DNA from: Paenibacillus koleovorans NBRC 103111
GTDB taxonomy: Bacteria; Bacillota; Bacilli; Paenibacillales; NBRC-103111
Reading direction: 5' to 3'
Length of the DNA: 64,000 bases
Assembly (NCBI RefSeq): GCF_004000845.1
Contig: NZ_BIMA01000004.1
Coordinates: 59,896-123,895, forward strand
Shown: piece after piece, positions 18,824 to 27,670 of the stretch
Layout: each line of letters starts with the position of its first letter
Numbering within the stretch: position 1 is the stretch's first letter
The notes under the pieces: generated by a model
Database searches by the model: none
What the model was told of the DNA's origin: nothing
The model's input: the letters and a program-made list of their open reading frames with translations, nothing else
Translations under genes and position numbers: made by a program

Positions 18824-18849
18824 CACACACACACACACACACACACACA
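18824..18849. repeat. (CA)13 dinucleotide microsatellite
   Basis: Thirteen uninterrupted CA units follow the 70-bp array. Long dinucleotide runs are uncommon in bacterial chromosomes and are prone to slippage. Confidence 0.95.
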
Positions 18850-19249
18850 GCCCAAATAAGAAAAACCATAAAGGAATATCCCCTGATGGTCTTTGGTCGT
18901 GGCATTCCGTTAGCGCGCGGGGAGGACAGGAGGCAATGCTGTCAGGGTAGGGACTCTAACAGCGGCGAGTATGCGGACCATACGGCCCTTATTTGTGAAC
19001 AAAATGGCTAGTTTACGGGGTAAGCGGACCTACGATGCGTTATTGGGACCAAAAGTGAGGTTTTGAGGGGGCGAAAGGGCAAATAAGCGCATCTGTGTCT
19101 GCCAATCCAAACCTCAAGCTACTTTAGGATGAAATAAGGACTTCTATGTCCGCTCCGAGCTCGGCCTGACGCATCACCAACCCCCTTTCCCTTCAAATAG
19201 CTCCATCCACTAAGCAGAGCGAGCGGGCTTATTGTCCTTAACCTGACAA

Positions 19250-19745
19250 CATTGGGGCAGGAGGAGGGGTTCCGACCGGCTGTTGGAAGCATGTTTCTTG
19301 ATGGAATCGGAGCTAAAGTGGGACCCTGCTTACTGAGGGAGGCGGACGTTTCGCTCCTCCACTCCCTCCTCCTGCCCTCTTCTGTCCTTCTTTGTTCATG
19401 GCGTTACGTTTATTCTGAAAAATCGTCCCAGGCCGCCGCATCCCCGCAACCAGCTCTACCCGCTCGAGGCGAAGAGCATTCCCGAGCAGCGTGGCGCCTT
19501 TACCCTTGTTCCCTAGTCCGAAAAAGTCGGACTACCACGCGCCTCTTCGCCCGGAACAGCTCTGTAGTCCGAATCGGCCGAATTAGAGCGGCGTTTTTCA
19601 AGAGGCGCGTGTGGAAACGGCTCTGCAAATGGGAGAAGTCGGACTAGAGACCGCTTCCCCCTTTCCTCCCGACACGGAGTCAGGAAAAGTCGGACTGGAG
19701 CGTATGCGGCCTTTTCATGCGCTCTATTAAGAAGCCCTGATCGGA
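19250..19745 (+). repeat. Interspersed multi-hairpin intergenic repeat, copy B
   Basis: A non-coding unit of about 500 bp. It shares with 30890-31123 and 54430-54815 the segments TTCTGAAAAATCGTCCC, CAACCAGCTCTACCCGCTCG, GAAGAGCATTCCCGAGCAGC and CCCTAGTCCGAAAAAGTCGG. The last part forms a 7-bp hairpin AGTCCGA-AAAAG-TCGGACT (19515-19533). AGTCCGA/TCGGACT half-sites recur at about 19562, 19641 and 19694. A related 5' fragment sits at about 18886-18945 (TTAGCGCGCGGGGAGGACAGG). All copies have the same orientation. No coding frame is convincing anywhere in 18850-19850. Confidence 0.75.
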
Positions 19746-19854
19746 ACAAACACCAGTCCATTTTTGCGGGTGTACCTGTCTCTCACCTCACCGTGCTTAG
19801 CAAGCGGCACCCTCACCCTTTAGTTCTGTAAAGGATTTACACTTTCTGCTATGC

Positions 19855-19879
19855 AAAAAGAGGCCTGTCCCAGGCCTCT
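19855..19879 (-). terminator. Terminator of cheX
   Basis: On the minus strand AGAGGCCTG-GGA-CAGGCCTCT is followed by TTTT, 14 bp past the stop codon at 19893. Confidence 0.88.
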
Positions 19880-19892
19880 CCACACTTCAACC

Positions 19893-20351
19893 CTATGTAA
19901 TCAACACATGAATGTTCAGCTCGCCGATCGAATCCATAATCAGCGGGATCGTCAGCGCCTTCTTCGGCGTGAATCCGGCGGCCGCGGCGGACTGGATCAG
20001 CTTGGGCGGCGTAATGTCCACGCGTACGCCCTGGTTGTACAAGATCGTGCTCGCATTGCCGCTGATCATGTTGCCCAGCTCCGAAATCGCGCTCTGCGTC
20101 ATCTCGTCCATCTCGGTGATATGGTAACCGCCCATCATGGCGGATACTAGCTTCAAAGCCACCACTTCGTGCAAGCCGAAAACGATGTCACCCTTCATCT
20201 GACCGGTCATGCCGATCTGAATCCAGATATACTTTTCCACAAATTTAACATCCTTCACGCCAAGCTGTCCGGTTGTGGGCCGTACGGAGATAAGCTGCTC
20301 CAATACGATTCTGGCGGATTCCAGGAAAGGATTGATATATTCGGCTTTCAC
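19893..20351 (-). CDS. cheX: Chemotaxis phosphatase CheX-like protein
   Basis: A 152-residue cytoplasmic protein of the CheC/CheX/FliY family, which dephosphorylates CheY-P. The start YINPFLESARIVLEQLI and the helix ISELGNMISGNASTILY carry the ExxN phosphatase signature (E-L-G-N). Only one such helix is present, as in CheX. The GTG at 20351 follows AAAGGGGA; a TTG at 20372 is less likely. It is a stand-alone gene away from any flagellar cluster, with its own terminator. Confidence 0.88.
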   Translation of the reverse strand: MKAEYINPFLESARIVLEQLISVRPTTGQLGVKDVKFVEKYIWIQIGMTGQMKGDIVFGLHEVVALKLVSAMMGGYHITEMDEMTQSAISELGNMISGNASTILYNQGVRVDITPPKLIQSAAAAGFTPKKALTIPLIMDSIGELNIHVLIT

Positions 20352-20550
20352 AACGTTGTCCCCTTTCGACAAGTTTCACTCACGATGTTTCCAAAATGTT
20401 TCATTTCCCACCATTATACTTTAGTTTTCCAACCCTGTATACGGTTTGTACAACCTTGTTTCGGATTTGCGTCCGGGACTTAAGACTCATTTTATCATAA
20501 ACCTACTCCCCATTACCCGGGAAATAGGATGCATTTCTGAACAAGCCTTA

Positions 20551-20605
20551 TTAAGATTTTCTTAAGAACCGCCCTCCTAGTTTTTTAAGAAATGTTCTAT
20601 ATAAT
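20551..20605 (+). promoter_or_regulatory. TTAAGA repeats and -10 element upstream of the two-component operon
   Basis: TTAAGA occurs at 20551, 20562 and 20585, the first two 11 bp apart. A TATAAT follows at 20600-20605 without a good -35. Direct repeats one helical turn apart before a weak promoter are typical of OmpR-family regulator sites, so autoregulation by the regulator at 20675 is likely. The rest of 20352-20674 shows nothing else. Confidence 0.4.
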
Positions 20606-20674
20606 AAGATCGTTACCAGCTAACCCGCCCGCCAGTCAGCCAACAAGCCGACAGAGAAAGGAGCCCCATTCCAG

Positions 20675-21370
20675 ATGGCATCCGATACTATCCTACTAGT
20701 GGACGACGAGAAAGACATTCTCGACCTGCTGGGAATTTACTTGAAAAATGAAGGCTACACCATCCTCACGGCGTCTAGCGGCCTCGAAGCGCTGGAGCTG
20801 CTGAAGCAAAAAGCGGTGGACCTGATCATCCTCGACATCATGATGCCCCGTATGGACGGCATTCAAGCTTGCCTGAAAATTCGCGAGCAGCGCAACATGC
20901 CCATCATCATGCTATCGGCGAAAAGCCAGGATATGGACAAAATTTTCGGCCTTAGCTCGGGCGCCGACGACTACATGACGAAACCGTTCAACCCGCTCGA
21001 GCTGATCGCCCGAGTTAAATCGCAGCTCCGCCGCTACAAAAAGCTGAACATTGCCTCCCCGCCGCAGCAGGACGAGCTCGAAGTCGACGATCTGACGATC
21101 AACACCTCCAACCACGAGGTCCGCATCGACGGGCGAGAAATCAAGCTGACCCCGCGCGAATTCGCCATTCTCGAGCTGCTGGCCCGTAACCGGGGCATCG
21201 TCTTCAGCATTCAACGCATCTATGAGAGCGTGTGGAACGAAGCCTTTTACGAATCCGACAACACCGTCATGGTTCACATCCGCAAGCTGCGCGAAAAGCT
21301 CGAAACGACGCCAAGACAGCCGAAATACATCAAAACCGTGTGGGGGGTAGGCTACAAAATTGAAAAATAG
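20675..21370 (+). CDS. OmpR/PhoB-family response regulator
   Basis: A DNA-binding response regulator of 231 aa. The receiver domain (1-120) has Asp9/Asp10/Glu11-type acidic residues (LLVDDEKD), the phosphoacceptor Asp54 in ILDIMMPRMDG, and Lys in MTKPFNPLEL. The C-terminal winged helix (about 135-230) includes LTPREFAILELLARN and VMVHIRKLREKLE. The ATG at 20675 follows AAAGGAG. The reading frame overlaps the sensor kinase start by 11 bp, so the pair is one operon. It resembles regulators of envelope or antibiotic stress systems in Bacillota; the target is unknown. Confidence 0.93.
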   Translation: MASDTILLVDDEKDILDLLGIYLKNEGYTILTASSGLEALELLKQKAVDLIILDIMMPRMDGIQACLKIREQRNMPIIMLSAKSQDMDKIFGLSSGADDYMTKPFNPLELIARVKSQLRRYKKLNIASPPQQDELEVDDLTINTSNHEVRIDGREIKLTPREFAILELLARNRGIVFSIQRIYESVWNEAFYESDNTVMVHIRKLREKLETTPRQPKYIKTVWGVGYKIEK

Positions 21371-22967
21371 ATCGATGTTCAATCCTATGTTCTGGGTGCA
21401 TCTGGTGATCGGGTTGGTCAAAGATATAGGCCAAATGGTGTACAAGCACGTGGAGCACAGCCTCCGGCTGCAATTGGTGCTCGTGTTCGCCGTCTGTTTC
21501 TTCCTGGCGCTTGTGTCGGCTACGGCCTCGAGGCCGTTTTTTGAAAATGCGAGCAAACATCCCGTCATCGAGTACCGGTCCGGCGTCAAATTGATCGATT
21601 CCCGCTCCTTGTCGATCCTGAATAACATACAGCGCGAGTTGGATCCCGACCATGACGGTCGCTACAATGAAGGGGTGTTCCCTTCGCCGGGCGCACCTAT
21701 TCCCGTATTACCCGACAACATGTCCGCTCCCGCTAATCCGTTAAGACTGGGCGGCTCGGCAGACGAACGGATTACGCACATTATCGAGCAAGAACGTTGG
21801 GGATCGCTGAAAATCCTAATCGCCGACCTGGACGGCAAAGTACTGTACAAGTCCGCAGGCGCCTCGGAAAGCCAAATCGACCTGCACGGCGTTATCCGCA
21901 ACGCAATGAATTACCGATTGGAGAACTACATGTATGAGAACAAGGAATACGTTTCGTTTTATCCGCTCAATATCGGGACTACCCGCACTTATTTGATCGT
22001 ATCTGGGTTGCCGCAGCCGAATATCGAATATCGCACATCCAGAAGCGCCCTGCCTAACTTGCTCGGCACGATCGTGTTTATCGCCAGCTTCTTCTTGCTG
22101 ACCAAACGCAAAATGCGTTACATCGAGGAGCTCGCCAGCGGGCTGATGGAGATATCGCGCGGCAACTTGCATTATCGGGTATCGCGCAGGGGCAACGATG
22201 AGCTCGGCAGCTTGGCCGGCAGCATCAACGAGATGACCGCGGAGCTGCAGCACACGATTGAGGAGGAACGGGTCGCCCAAAAAACGAAAACCGAACTGAT
22301 CACGAACGTGTCGCATGATCTCCGGACGCCGCTGACGCTCATCATGGGCTATCTCCGGCTGTTGAAGGACAAAAATTTCGAAAGCGAGCAGCAGGCGTCC
22401 GAATATTTGAACATTGCGTTCTCCAAATCCGAGAAGCTCAAGACACTCATCGACGACTTATTCGAGTATACGAAGCTGGCTCACAAAGGGGAGTTTCTCT
22501 CGACTGAGAAAGTGTGCCTGAACGAGCTCATGGAGCAATTGATCGAGGAGCATGTGACGCATGCGGAGCAAAATGAGCTGACGATCAAGCGCATCCTGCC
22601 GGAGGAGAAGCTGTTCGTACGCCTCGATCCCGACAAAATGATACGCGTATTCGACAATCTGATCACGAATGCGGTCAAATACAGCATCACGCCAGGCATC
22701 ATCAAAATCGTTGTCTTCAAGGACAAAGGTCATGCGCTGATCTGCATCAGCAACCAAGGCTCGCCGATCCCGCAGGCGGAGCTCGAGCGGCTGTTCGAGC
22801 GGTTCTACCGCGTCGACGCCTCGCGCTCGTCCGAGACGGGCGGATCGGGACTCGGTCTCGCCATCGCCAAGAGCATCGTCGATTTCCACGGCGGACAAAT
22901 TTGGGCAGAATGCGAAGGCGAGGAGATCCGGTTCTACGTGAAGCTGAAGCTGGACGCTTCGTTGTAA
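21360..22967 (+). CDS. Sensor histidine kinase, EnvZ/VanS type
   Basis: Membrane kinase of 535 aa, partner of the overlapping regulator. TM1 is about residues 38-56, followed by an extracytoplasmic domain (57-230), TM2 about 231-248, a HAMP region (about 249-300), HisKA with His319 in NVSHDLRTPLT, and HATPase_c with N-box (DNLITNAVKYS) and G-boxes (GGSGLGLAIAKS). The start is TTG at 21360 inside the end of the regulator gene, with an ATG at 21375 as alternative. The sensor domain shows no named fold that I recognise. It is followed by a strong terminator. Confidence 0.93.
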   Translation: MKNRSMFNPMFWVHLVIGLVKDIGQMVYKHVEHSLRLQLVLVFAVCFFLALVSATASRPFFENASKHPVIEYRSGVKLIDSRSLSILNNIQRELDPDHDGRYNEGVFPSPGAPIPVLPDNMSAPANPLRLGGSADERITHIIEQERWGSLKILIADLDGKVLYKSAGASESQIDLHGVIRNAMNYRLENYMYENKEYVSFYPLNIGTTRTYLIVSGLPQPNIEYRTSRSALPNLLGTIVFIASFFLLTKRKMRYIEELASGLMEISRGNLHYRVSRRGNDELGSLAGSINEMTAELQHTIEEERVAQKTKTELITNVSHDLRTPLTLIMGYLRLLKDKNFESEQQASEYLNIAFSKSEKLKTLIDDLFEYTKLAHKGEFLSTEKVCLNELMEQLIEEHVTHAEQNELTIKRILPEEKLFVRLDPDKMIRVFDNLITNAVKYSITPGIIKIVVFKDKGHALICISNQGSPIPQAELERLFERFYRVDASRSSETGGSGLGLAIAKSIVDFHGGQIWAECEGEEIRFYVKLKLDASL

Positions 22968-22972
22968 GCCAA

Positions 22973-23008
22973 ACAAAGCGGCGGTCTCTTAGGAGACTGC
23001 CGCTTTGT
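22973..23008 (+). terminator. Terminator of the two-component operon
   Basis: ACAAAGCGGCGGTCTC pairs with GAGACTGCCGCTTTGT (one G-U pair) around TTAG. The stem is symmetrical, so it may also serve the minus-strand doc-like gene ending at 23021. Confidence 0.8.
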
Positions 23009-23020
23009 GGTATCTAAGGT

Positions 23021-23354
23021 TCATCTTCCATTCGCAACTGCAATTGCAGTATGAAACAAATCATCATCGGATACGCTAAGCCACTGGCTATTCAAAGCTA
23101 AGAACACCTTGGCACACATGTACGAGGTTCGTTTGTTCCCGTCACAAAAGAGTTGTTTTGTTGCAAAACCCTCCATATATAGCTGCTTTAATAAATAAAC
23201 CGGGGTAATACTCCAATTCGCCGAAACCATCAAATGGTTTACCTGCCATGAAGTCTATTAGCCCCGGTTCGTATTCACCATTAAGTCCACCGTAACGGCG
23301 AACCATCTCATTATGAATATCTCTTATATCACTTGCTGTCAGAGGCACGGTCAA
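23021..23354 (-). pseudogene. Doc/Fic-family toxin, frameshifted
   Basis: Two frames together encode a death-on-curing protein. Frame 1 (23354 to 23142) gives TASDIRDIHNEMVRRYGGLN and the region up to YYPGLFIKAAIY. Frame 2 (within 23233 to 23021) continues YMEGFATKQLFCDGNKRTSY and the C-terminal helices. A one-base shift near 23180 in the ATATAT run joins them. Intact Doc has H-x-F-x-D-G-N-K; here the position of the His is Gln (TKQLFCDGNK), so even an unshifted protein would lack the key residue. TTG start overlaps the antitoxin-like stop (TTGA). Probably a dead toxin, though a sequencing error in the shift cannot be excluded. Confidence 0.78.
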
Positions 23355-23479
23355 TTTTTAGACAGCCTCCTGAGAGCTGAATCGTTTTCTTTGCAAGCTT
23401 TGTCCACTATTCGAAGAATCTGCTCTTTCCGAGCAAGCGCTTCTTGTGCGGCTTTACTGTCTTCCTTACGTACTGCCAT
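23351..23479 (-). CDS. Small antitoxin-like protein upstream of doc
   Basis: A 42-residue charged helical peptide beginning MAVRKEDSKAAQEALARKEQ and ending LRRLSKN, with a very good ribosome binding site (AAGGAGGAAGAGG). Its stop overlaps the start of the doc-like frame, the classic antitoxin-toxin arrangement. It has no recognisable DNA-binding fold; it may be only the toxin-neutralising peptide. Function is inferred from position and size. Confidence 0.62.
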   Translation of the reverse strand: MAVRKEDSKAAQEALARKEQILRIVDKACKENDSALRRLSKN

Positions 23480-23511
23480 ATCCTCTTCCTCCTTACCCAA
23501 GGACAATCCTC

Positions 23512-25290
23512 CTAGTCTATTGGAATAGAACTAGTTTGTCCGCTTTGCTTCACGCCATCCAACGCACCGCCTTCTTCCGCCTCTTGCTTCTGCACGAGGC
23601 GCTTGTACATCGTGTCGCCGAGCATCAGCGACTCGTGCGTGCCTTGCTCGACGACGCGGCCGCCGTCCAGGACGAAGATAATGTCGGCGCCCCGGACAGT
23701 GGACAGCCGGTGCGCGATCACGAGCGTCGTCTTGCCGGCGCGGACGCGATCAAGCTGCTGCTGGAGCTGGCGCTCCGTCTCGAGGTCGAGCGCCGACGTC
23801 GCCTCGTCCAGGACGAGCAGCTCCGGATCGCGCAGCAGCGCCCTTGCGATCGCGATCCGCTGGCGCTGGCCGCCGGACAGCGTGATGCCGCGTTCGCCGA
23901 GCTCCGTCTCGAACCCCAGCTCGAGACGCTCGATCGTATCCAGAATGCGCGCTTGCTCACAGCATGCTCTTAGCCGCTCCTCCGGCACGCCGCTCAAGCC
24001 GAACAGCAGGTTCGCCCGAATCGTGTCCGGGAACAGGAACGGCTCCTGGAAGACGATCGACGTCTTCTCCGCCCAGCTGTCGCGAGCAATGTCGCTCAGC
24101 GGGGAGCCGTTCACCCGGATCACCCCTTCGGTCGGCTCGAAAAACCGAACAAGCAGCTGCGCCACCGTCGACTTGCCTCCGCCGCTCGTACCGACAATCG
24201 CGGCCTTGCCGCCGATGGGGATGTCGAGCTGCAGCTCGTTCAGCACGGCGCCCGCCTCCTCCGAATAGCCGAACGTTACATGCTCGAAGCAAAGCGAACG
24301 GATCGGCCCGTCTAATCGAACACGGCCTTCCACAATCCGTTCTCCCTCCAACAGCTTGCGCAGCCGTTCGGCGGCGGCGAGGCGGCCGGGCAGCGCCATG
24401 AAGTTGGTGAACAAGTTCTGGAACGAGTTCATCAGCTGCGCCGTGAGCTGATACACGACGAGGAACGTGCCGAGACTGATCGTCTCCTGCAGCACCCCGT
24501 ATCCGCCGATAGCGAGGATCGCCACGTGGATGCCCCATTTGAGCGGCTCACTTGATAGGATTTGGCGGTTCACGATTTTGCCTTCGGCCATTACTTTCCC
24601 GTAATACGATTGGAACAACGACTCCAGCTTCTCCGACTCCCACTGCTGCCTGTCGTAAGCGACCACCTCTCGCGTGGAGGAAATGCTTTCTTCAATATGG
24701 ACAAGCAGCTTGGACCGCTCTTCGTACATGGCTTGGGACGCCTGCTTCAGCCGGGGAGCGAAATAGTAGCTCAAGAGCATGTACACGATGCTGAGCCCGG
24801 CGGATGCCGCAAGCACTAGCGGACTCATCATCCCCATGATGCAGAAAAGCAGGACGACATACGTCAAGTGCTGAATCGTCCGAGTCATTTGATGTGCGAT
24901 CAGAAAGGTGACGTTGTGGCTGTCATGTGTCATATGCTGCATGTAGGCGCCGATCCGTTCCTTCCGAAACACTCCCATCGGGATGCGTTGCATATAGGCG
25001 AGCAGCCGCTCGCCGAGGACGGATTTCACGCGGCTGATGCACAGACCCAGCAAGGTCGCCACCCCGACCCACAGCAGACAGAACATAACGAACAGCGCGA
25101 TGAAAATACCGATGATCCTCGGAAGGCGATCGTACTGACCTTGCAGGAACACATCGTCCACGAGCCACTTTTGTACCCCGATCGTGCCCAGTGTGACCGC
25201 CGCCTGCACGAACATGAAGAACAAACTCGCGAGGAACAACCACCGAATCGGGTAAACGATGCTGAATAACCAGCTTACATTAGCTCTCAT
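23512..25290 (-). CDS. ABC exporter, fused permease-ATPase (second subunit)
   Basis: A half-size exporter of 592 aa: six membrane helices (about 1-300) then an ATPase. Walker A is GTSGGGKST, signature LSGGQRQR, Walker B LLVLDEATSALD, and the H-loop is IAHRLSTV. All catalytic residues are present. The ATG at 25290 overlaps the end of the upstream exporter gene by 11 bp and has GGAGGG before it; the longer upstream frame (to 25527) is an antisense-like Arg/Trp-rich artefact. With the preceding gene it forms a heterodimeric exporter of the YfiB/YfiC or BmrCD kind, for drugs, lipids or peptides. Substrate unknown. Confidence 0.92.
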   Translation of the reverse strand: MRANVSWLFSIVYPIRWLFLASLFFMFVQAAVTLGTIGVQKWLVDDVFLQGQYDRLPRIIGIFIALFVMFCLLWVGVATLLGLCISRVKSVLGERLLAYMQRIPMGVFRKERIGAYMQHMTHDSHNVTFLIAHQMTRTIQHLTYVVLLFCIMGMMSPLVLAASAGLSIVYMLLSYYFAPRLKQASQAMYEERSKLLVHIEESISSTREVVAYDRQQWESEKLESLFQSYYGKVMAEGKIVNRQILSSEPLKWGIHVAILAIGGYGVLQETISLGTFLVVYQLTAQLMNSFQNLFTNFMALPGRLAAAERLRKLLEGERIVEGRVRLDGPIRSLCFEHVTFGYSEEAGAVLNELQLDIPIGGKAAIVGTSGGGKSTVAQLLVRFFEPTEGVIRVNGSPLSDIARDSWAEKTSIVFQEPFLFPDTIRANLLFGLSGVPEERLRACCEQARILDTIERLELGFETELGERGITLSGGQRQRIAIARALLRDPELLVLDEATSALDLETERQLQQQLDRVRAGKTTLVIAHRLSTVRGADIIFVLDGGRVVEQGTHESLMLGDTMYKRLVQKQEAEEGGALDGVKQSGQTSSIPID

Positions 25291-27160
25291 TGGCGCTTCC
25301 CTCCTTCCCGGTCTTCGACGGCTTTTGCTCCTTCTCCATCTCCTCCATCTCCACCACCTCGGCACTGCCTGCTCGTTCTCCTTGCTGCTCGCCTTCCAGC
25401 AGCTGGTAGAACAGCCCCTGCTTCCGCACCAGCTCCCGATACGTCCCCTGCTCAGCCACCTCGCCGTCATCGACGACCACGATCCGGTCATAATCCATGA
25501 CCGTGGACAGCCGATGCGCGACGGCAATCGTCGTCCGCCCTTCGAGCAGCCGGTCGAGCGCCAGCCGCACCTCCCGCTCGCTCGTCTGGTCCAGCGCGGA
25601 CGTCGCTTCGTCCAGCACGACGATCGCCGGCTGCTTGAGCAGCATGCGGGCGATCGCCACCCGCTGCTTCTGGCTGCCGGACAGCTTGATCCCCCGCTCG
25701 CCGACGAGCGTATCGTATTGCTGCGGCAGCTTCAGGATGAAGTCATGCGCATAGGCGGCGCGCGCCGCTTCCACAATTTCTTCGTCCGTGGCGGCCGGCC
25801 GGCCGAAGCGAATGTTATCTCTCACCGACGAGCCGAACAAGTACGTCTCCTGGAACACATACCCCAAGGCGCCGCGCAGCTGCGACAAGCTAAGCTGGGG
25901 CAGCGGCACTCCGTCCAGGCTCACCTCGCCGAAGAACGGATCATAGAACCGGCCGATCAGCTTCAGAACGGTCGATTTGCCATGGCCGCTTGCGCCGACG
26001 AGCGCTACTTTTTCTCCGGGACGCACGTGAAGGTGAAATTTATAAAGCACGTACTTCTTGTTTGGGTAATGGAAGCTGATCTCTTGCAACCGTAGCTCGC
26101 CGTGGATCATCGGCAATGTCACGGGGTGCTCCGGCTCCTGTACCTCGGGCTCCAGATGCGCAAACGCGTACAGCCTCCTCGCATGAACCATCAGCGCACG
26201 CTGCTCCGTTATGTCCGTCACGATGTTCGTCATCATCAGCAGCCCGTTGAAATAATAAAGTATGAAAGCGACGAACGCCCCCACCGACAAGCTGCCGTCC
26301 CGAATCCTATAAGCGGCGTACACGAACACAGCCACCGCCCCTATGTAATACATCAGACGCCGAAACGCGTCGCGCGACGACCAGACGATCCAGAATTGGA
26401 CGGCATTGCGTCCTATCTGCTTCCACAGCATAGCGTAGTTGTCGAACGCCCAACGCTCCGCCCCGTATGCCCTCACTTCACCCAGCCCGGACAGCAGCTC
26501 GTAAATGCGCCGTTCAGTCTGCATATAGAGCGCGTCGCCTTCATCAATAAGCTTCATCGTTTCTTTCTCCAGGTAAGGCCCGAGCACATAATAGAAACAG
26601 AACGAGACGAGCATGATCAAGGTCAGCCTATAGTCGATTCCAGCCATTAAGAGGATGCTGAGTGCGACGAAAATAGCTTTCCACACGATCTCCGGCAAGT
26701 AGCGGCGGTAAATTTCCTGCACCTTGGACACGTCCGTATTGAACAGAAACAGTGAATCGTTCACGGTGCTCTGCTCGAAGTAGGAGAATCCGAGCCACCG
26801 CAGTTGCTGAAAAATATGCTTGGTGAGGTCAAAGGACGCTTTCTCTCGGAGCACGCGCTCCAGCCGATTGCGAAGCGCCATAAACGCGAACATGATGACT
26901 AGAGAGACGCAGAGGCCTATAAGCAGCCAGCCGAACAAGGCATAGTCCCGGTCGGGCAGCACTCGGTCGACGAATATCTGGATCAGCTTGGGGATCAGCA
27001 GTTCGACGCCGACGATAACGAGCCCACTCACGATGAGCAGGAGAAGCGGGTTGCGGTAAGGCTTGACGAACGAAATCATCCACCGGTAGACGCGAAATCC
27101 GTGAATCAGCCGGACGACGGGCGGATCTTCATTGATGACGGGTTGAGGCGATAAGCTCAT
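25280..27160 (-). CDS. ABC exporter, fused permease-ATPase (first subunit)
   Basis: A 626-residue exporter half. Membrane domain about 25-330, ATPase from about 360. Walker A is GASGHGKST, Walker B IVVLDEATSALD and the H-loop VAHRLSTV, but the signature reads LSGSQKQR rather than LSGGQ. A changed signature in one subunit fits an asymmetric heterodimer with one weaker ATP site. The C-terminal 35 residues are very acidic and basic (EVVEMEEMEKEQKPSKTGKE). ATG at 27160 with AAGGAGG. First gene of the two-gene operon. Confidence 0.92.
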   Translation of the reverse strand: MSLSPQPVINEDPPVVRLIHGFRVYRWMISFVKPYRNPLLLLIVSGLVIVGVELLIPKLIQIFVDRVLPDRDYALFGWLLIGLCVSLVIMFAFMALRNRLERVLREKASFDLTKHIFQQLRWLGFSYFEQSTVNDSLFLFNTDVSKVQEIYRRYLPEIVWKAIFVALSILLMAGIDYRLTLIMLVSFCFYYVLGPYLEKETMKLIDEGDALYMQTERRIYELLSGLGEVRAYGAERWAFDNYAMLWKQIGRNAVQFWIVWSSRDAFRRLMYYIGAVAVFVYAAYRIRDGSLSVGAFVAFILYYFNGLLMMTNIVTDITEQRALMVHARRLYAFAHLEPEVQEPEHPVTLPMIHGELRLQEISFHYPNKKYVLYKFHLHVRPGEKVALVGASGHGKSTVLKLIGRFYDPFFGEVSLDGVPLPQLSLSQLRGALGYVFQETYLFGSSVRDNIRFGRPAATDEEIVEAARAAYAHDFILKLPQQYDTLVGERGIKLSGSQKQRVAIARMLLKQPAIVVLDEATSALDQTSEREVRLALDRLLEGRTTIAVAHRLSTVMDYDRIVVVDDGEVAEQGTYRELVRKQGLFYQLLEGEQQGERAGSAEVVEMEEMEKEQKPSKTGKEGSANES

Positions 27161-27670
27161 TTGCTGGTGAATCCTCCTTATAGTGACGGTGCGATCATTC
27201 CTGTATGGGACAGATGCCGATTGTGTGGTGCTATTATGGTATGGTTGGGGTGATGCATAGCTCCAGTTGGCACGGTTTTACAATATTCTACAATTAGTTC
27301 GCGATCCCTCCCGAAATAATGGAAAATAATGAATATATTAATTTTTACGTGGATTTTTAGGTTGGCTGAAACGGGTTGTCCAGCAAAATTTGGACGGGAC
27401 TTAAACGAGTGTTCTGCTTTAGTACGGTTTCCGGACCTAGCTGTAGAATGCTGAGGGATTGCAACTGACAATTTCTTCACCCACCTTTTAACAACAAAGG
27501 ATAAACATAGCGCCTTCCGGTCAACCTAGATCGTATCCATTCAACACGGTTGCTCTACATCCCGCCGCATTCGGCAGGTTTTGCTTTTCCCCGCGCCGTT
27601 CTAGCGGTACAATGGGAGCAGATGGCTGCCCAGACCGGGCGGACGAACTTGAGGAAAAGAGGATGGCACA
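27161..27670. other. Intergenic region between exporter operon and VOC gene
   Basis: About 510 bp between divergent genes. It must hold the promoters of both, but I see no clear consensus pair. A 100-codon minus-strand frame (27178-27480) has no ribosome binding site and irregular composition, and I do not support it. The middle is locally AT-rich (27290-27360). Confidence 0.5.

Noticed and set aside
25291..25527. N-terminal extension of the second ABC exporter gene
   Set aside because: It is Arg/Trp-rich, antisense to no known pattern, overlaps the upstream ATPase domain by over 200 bp, and a good RBS and ATG lie at 25290.
27178..27480. 100-codon minus-strand frame before the ABC exporter operon
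   Set aside because: No RBS, irregular composition, and it would lie in the promoter region of the exporter operon.
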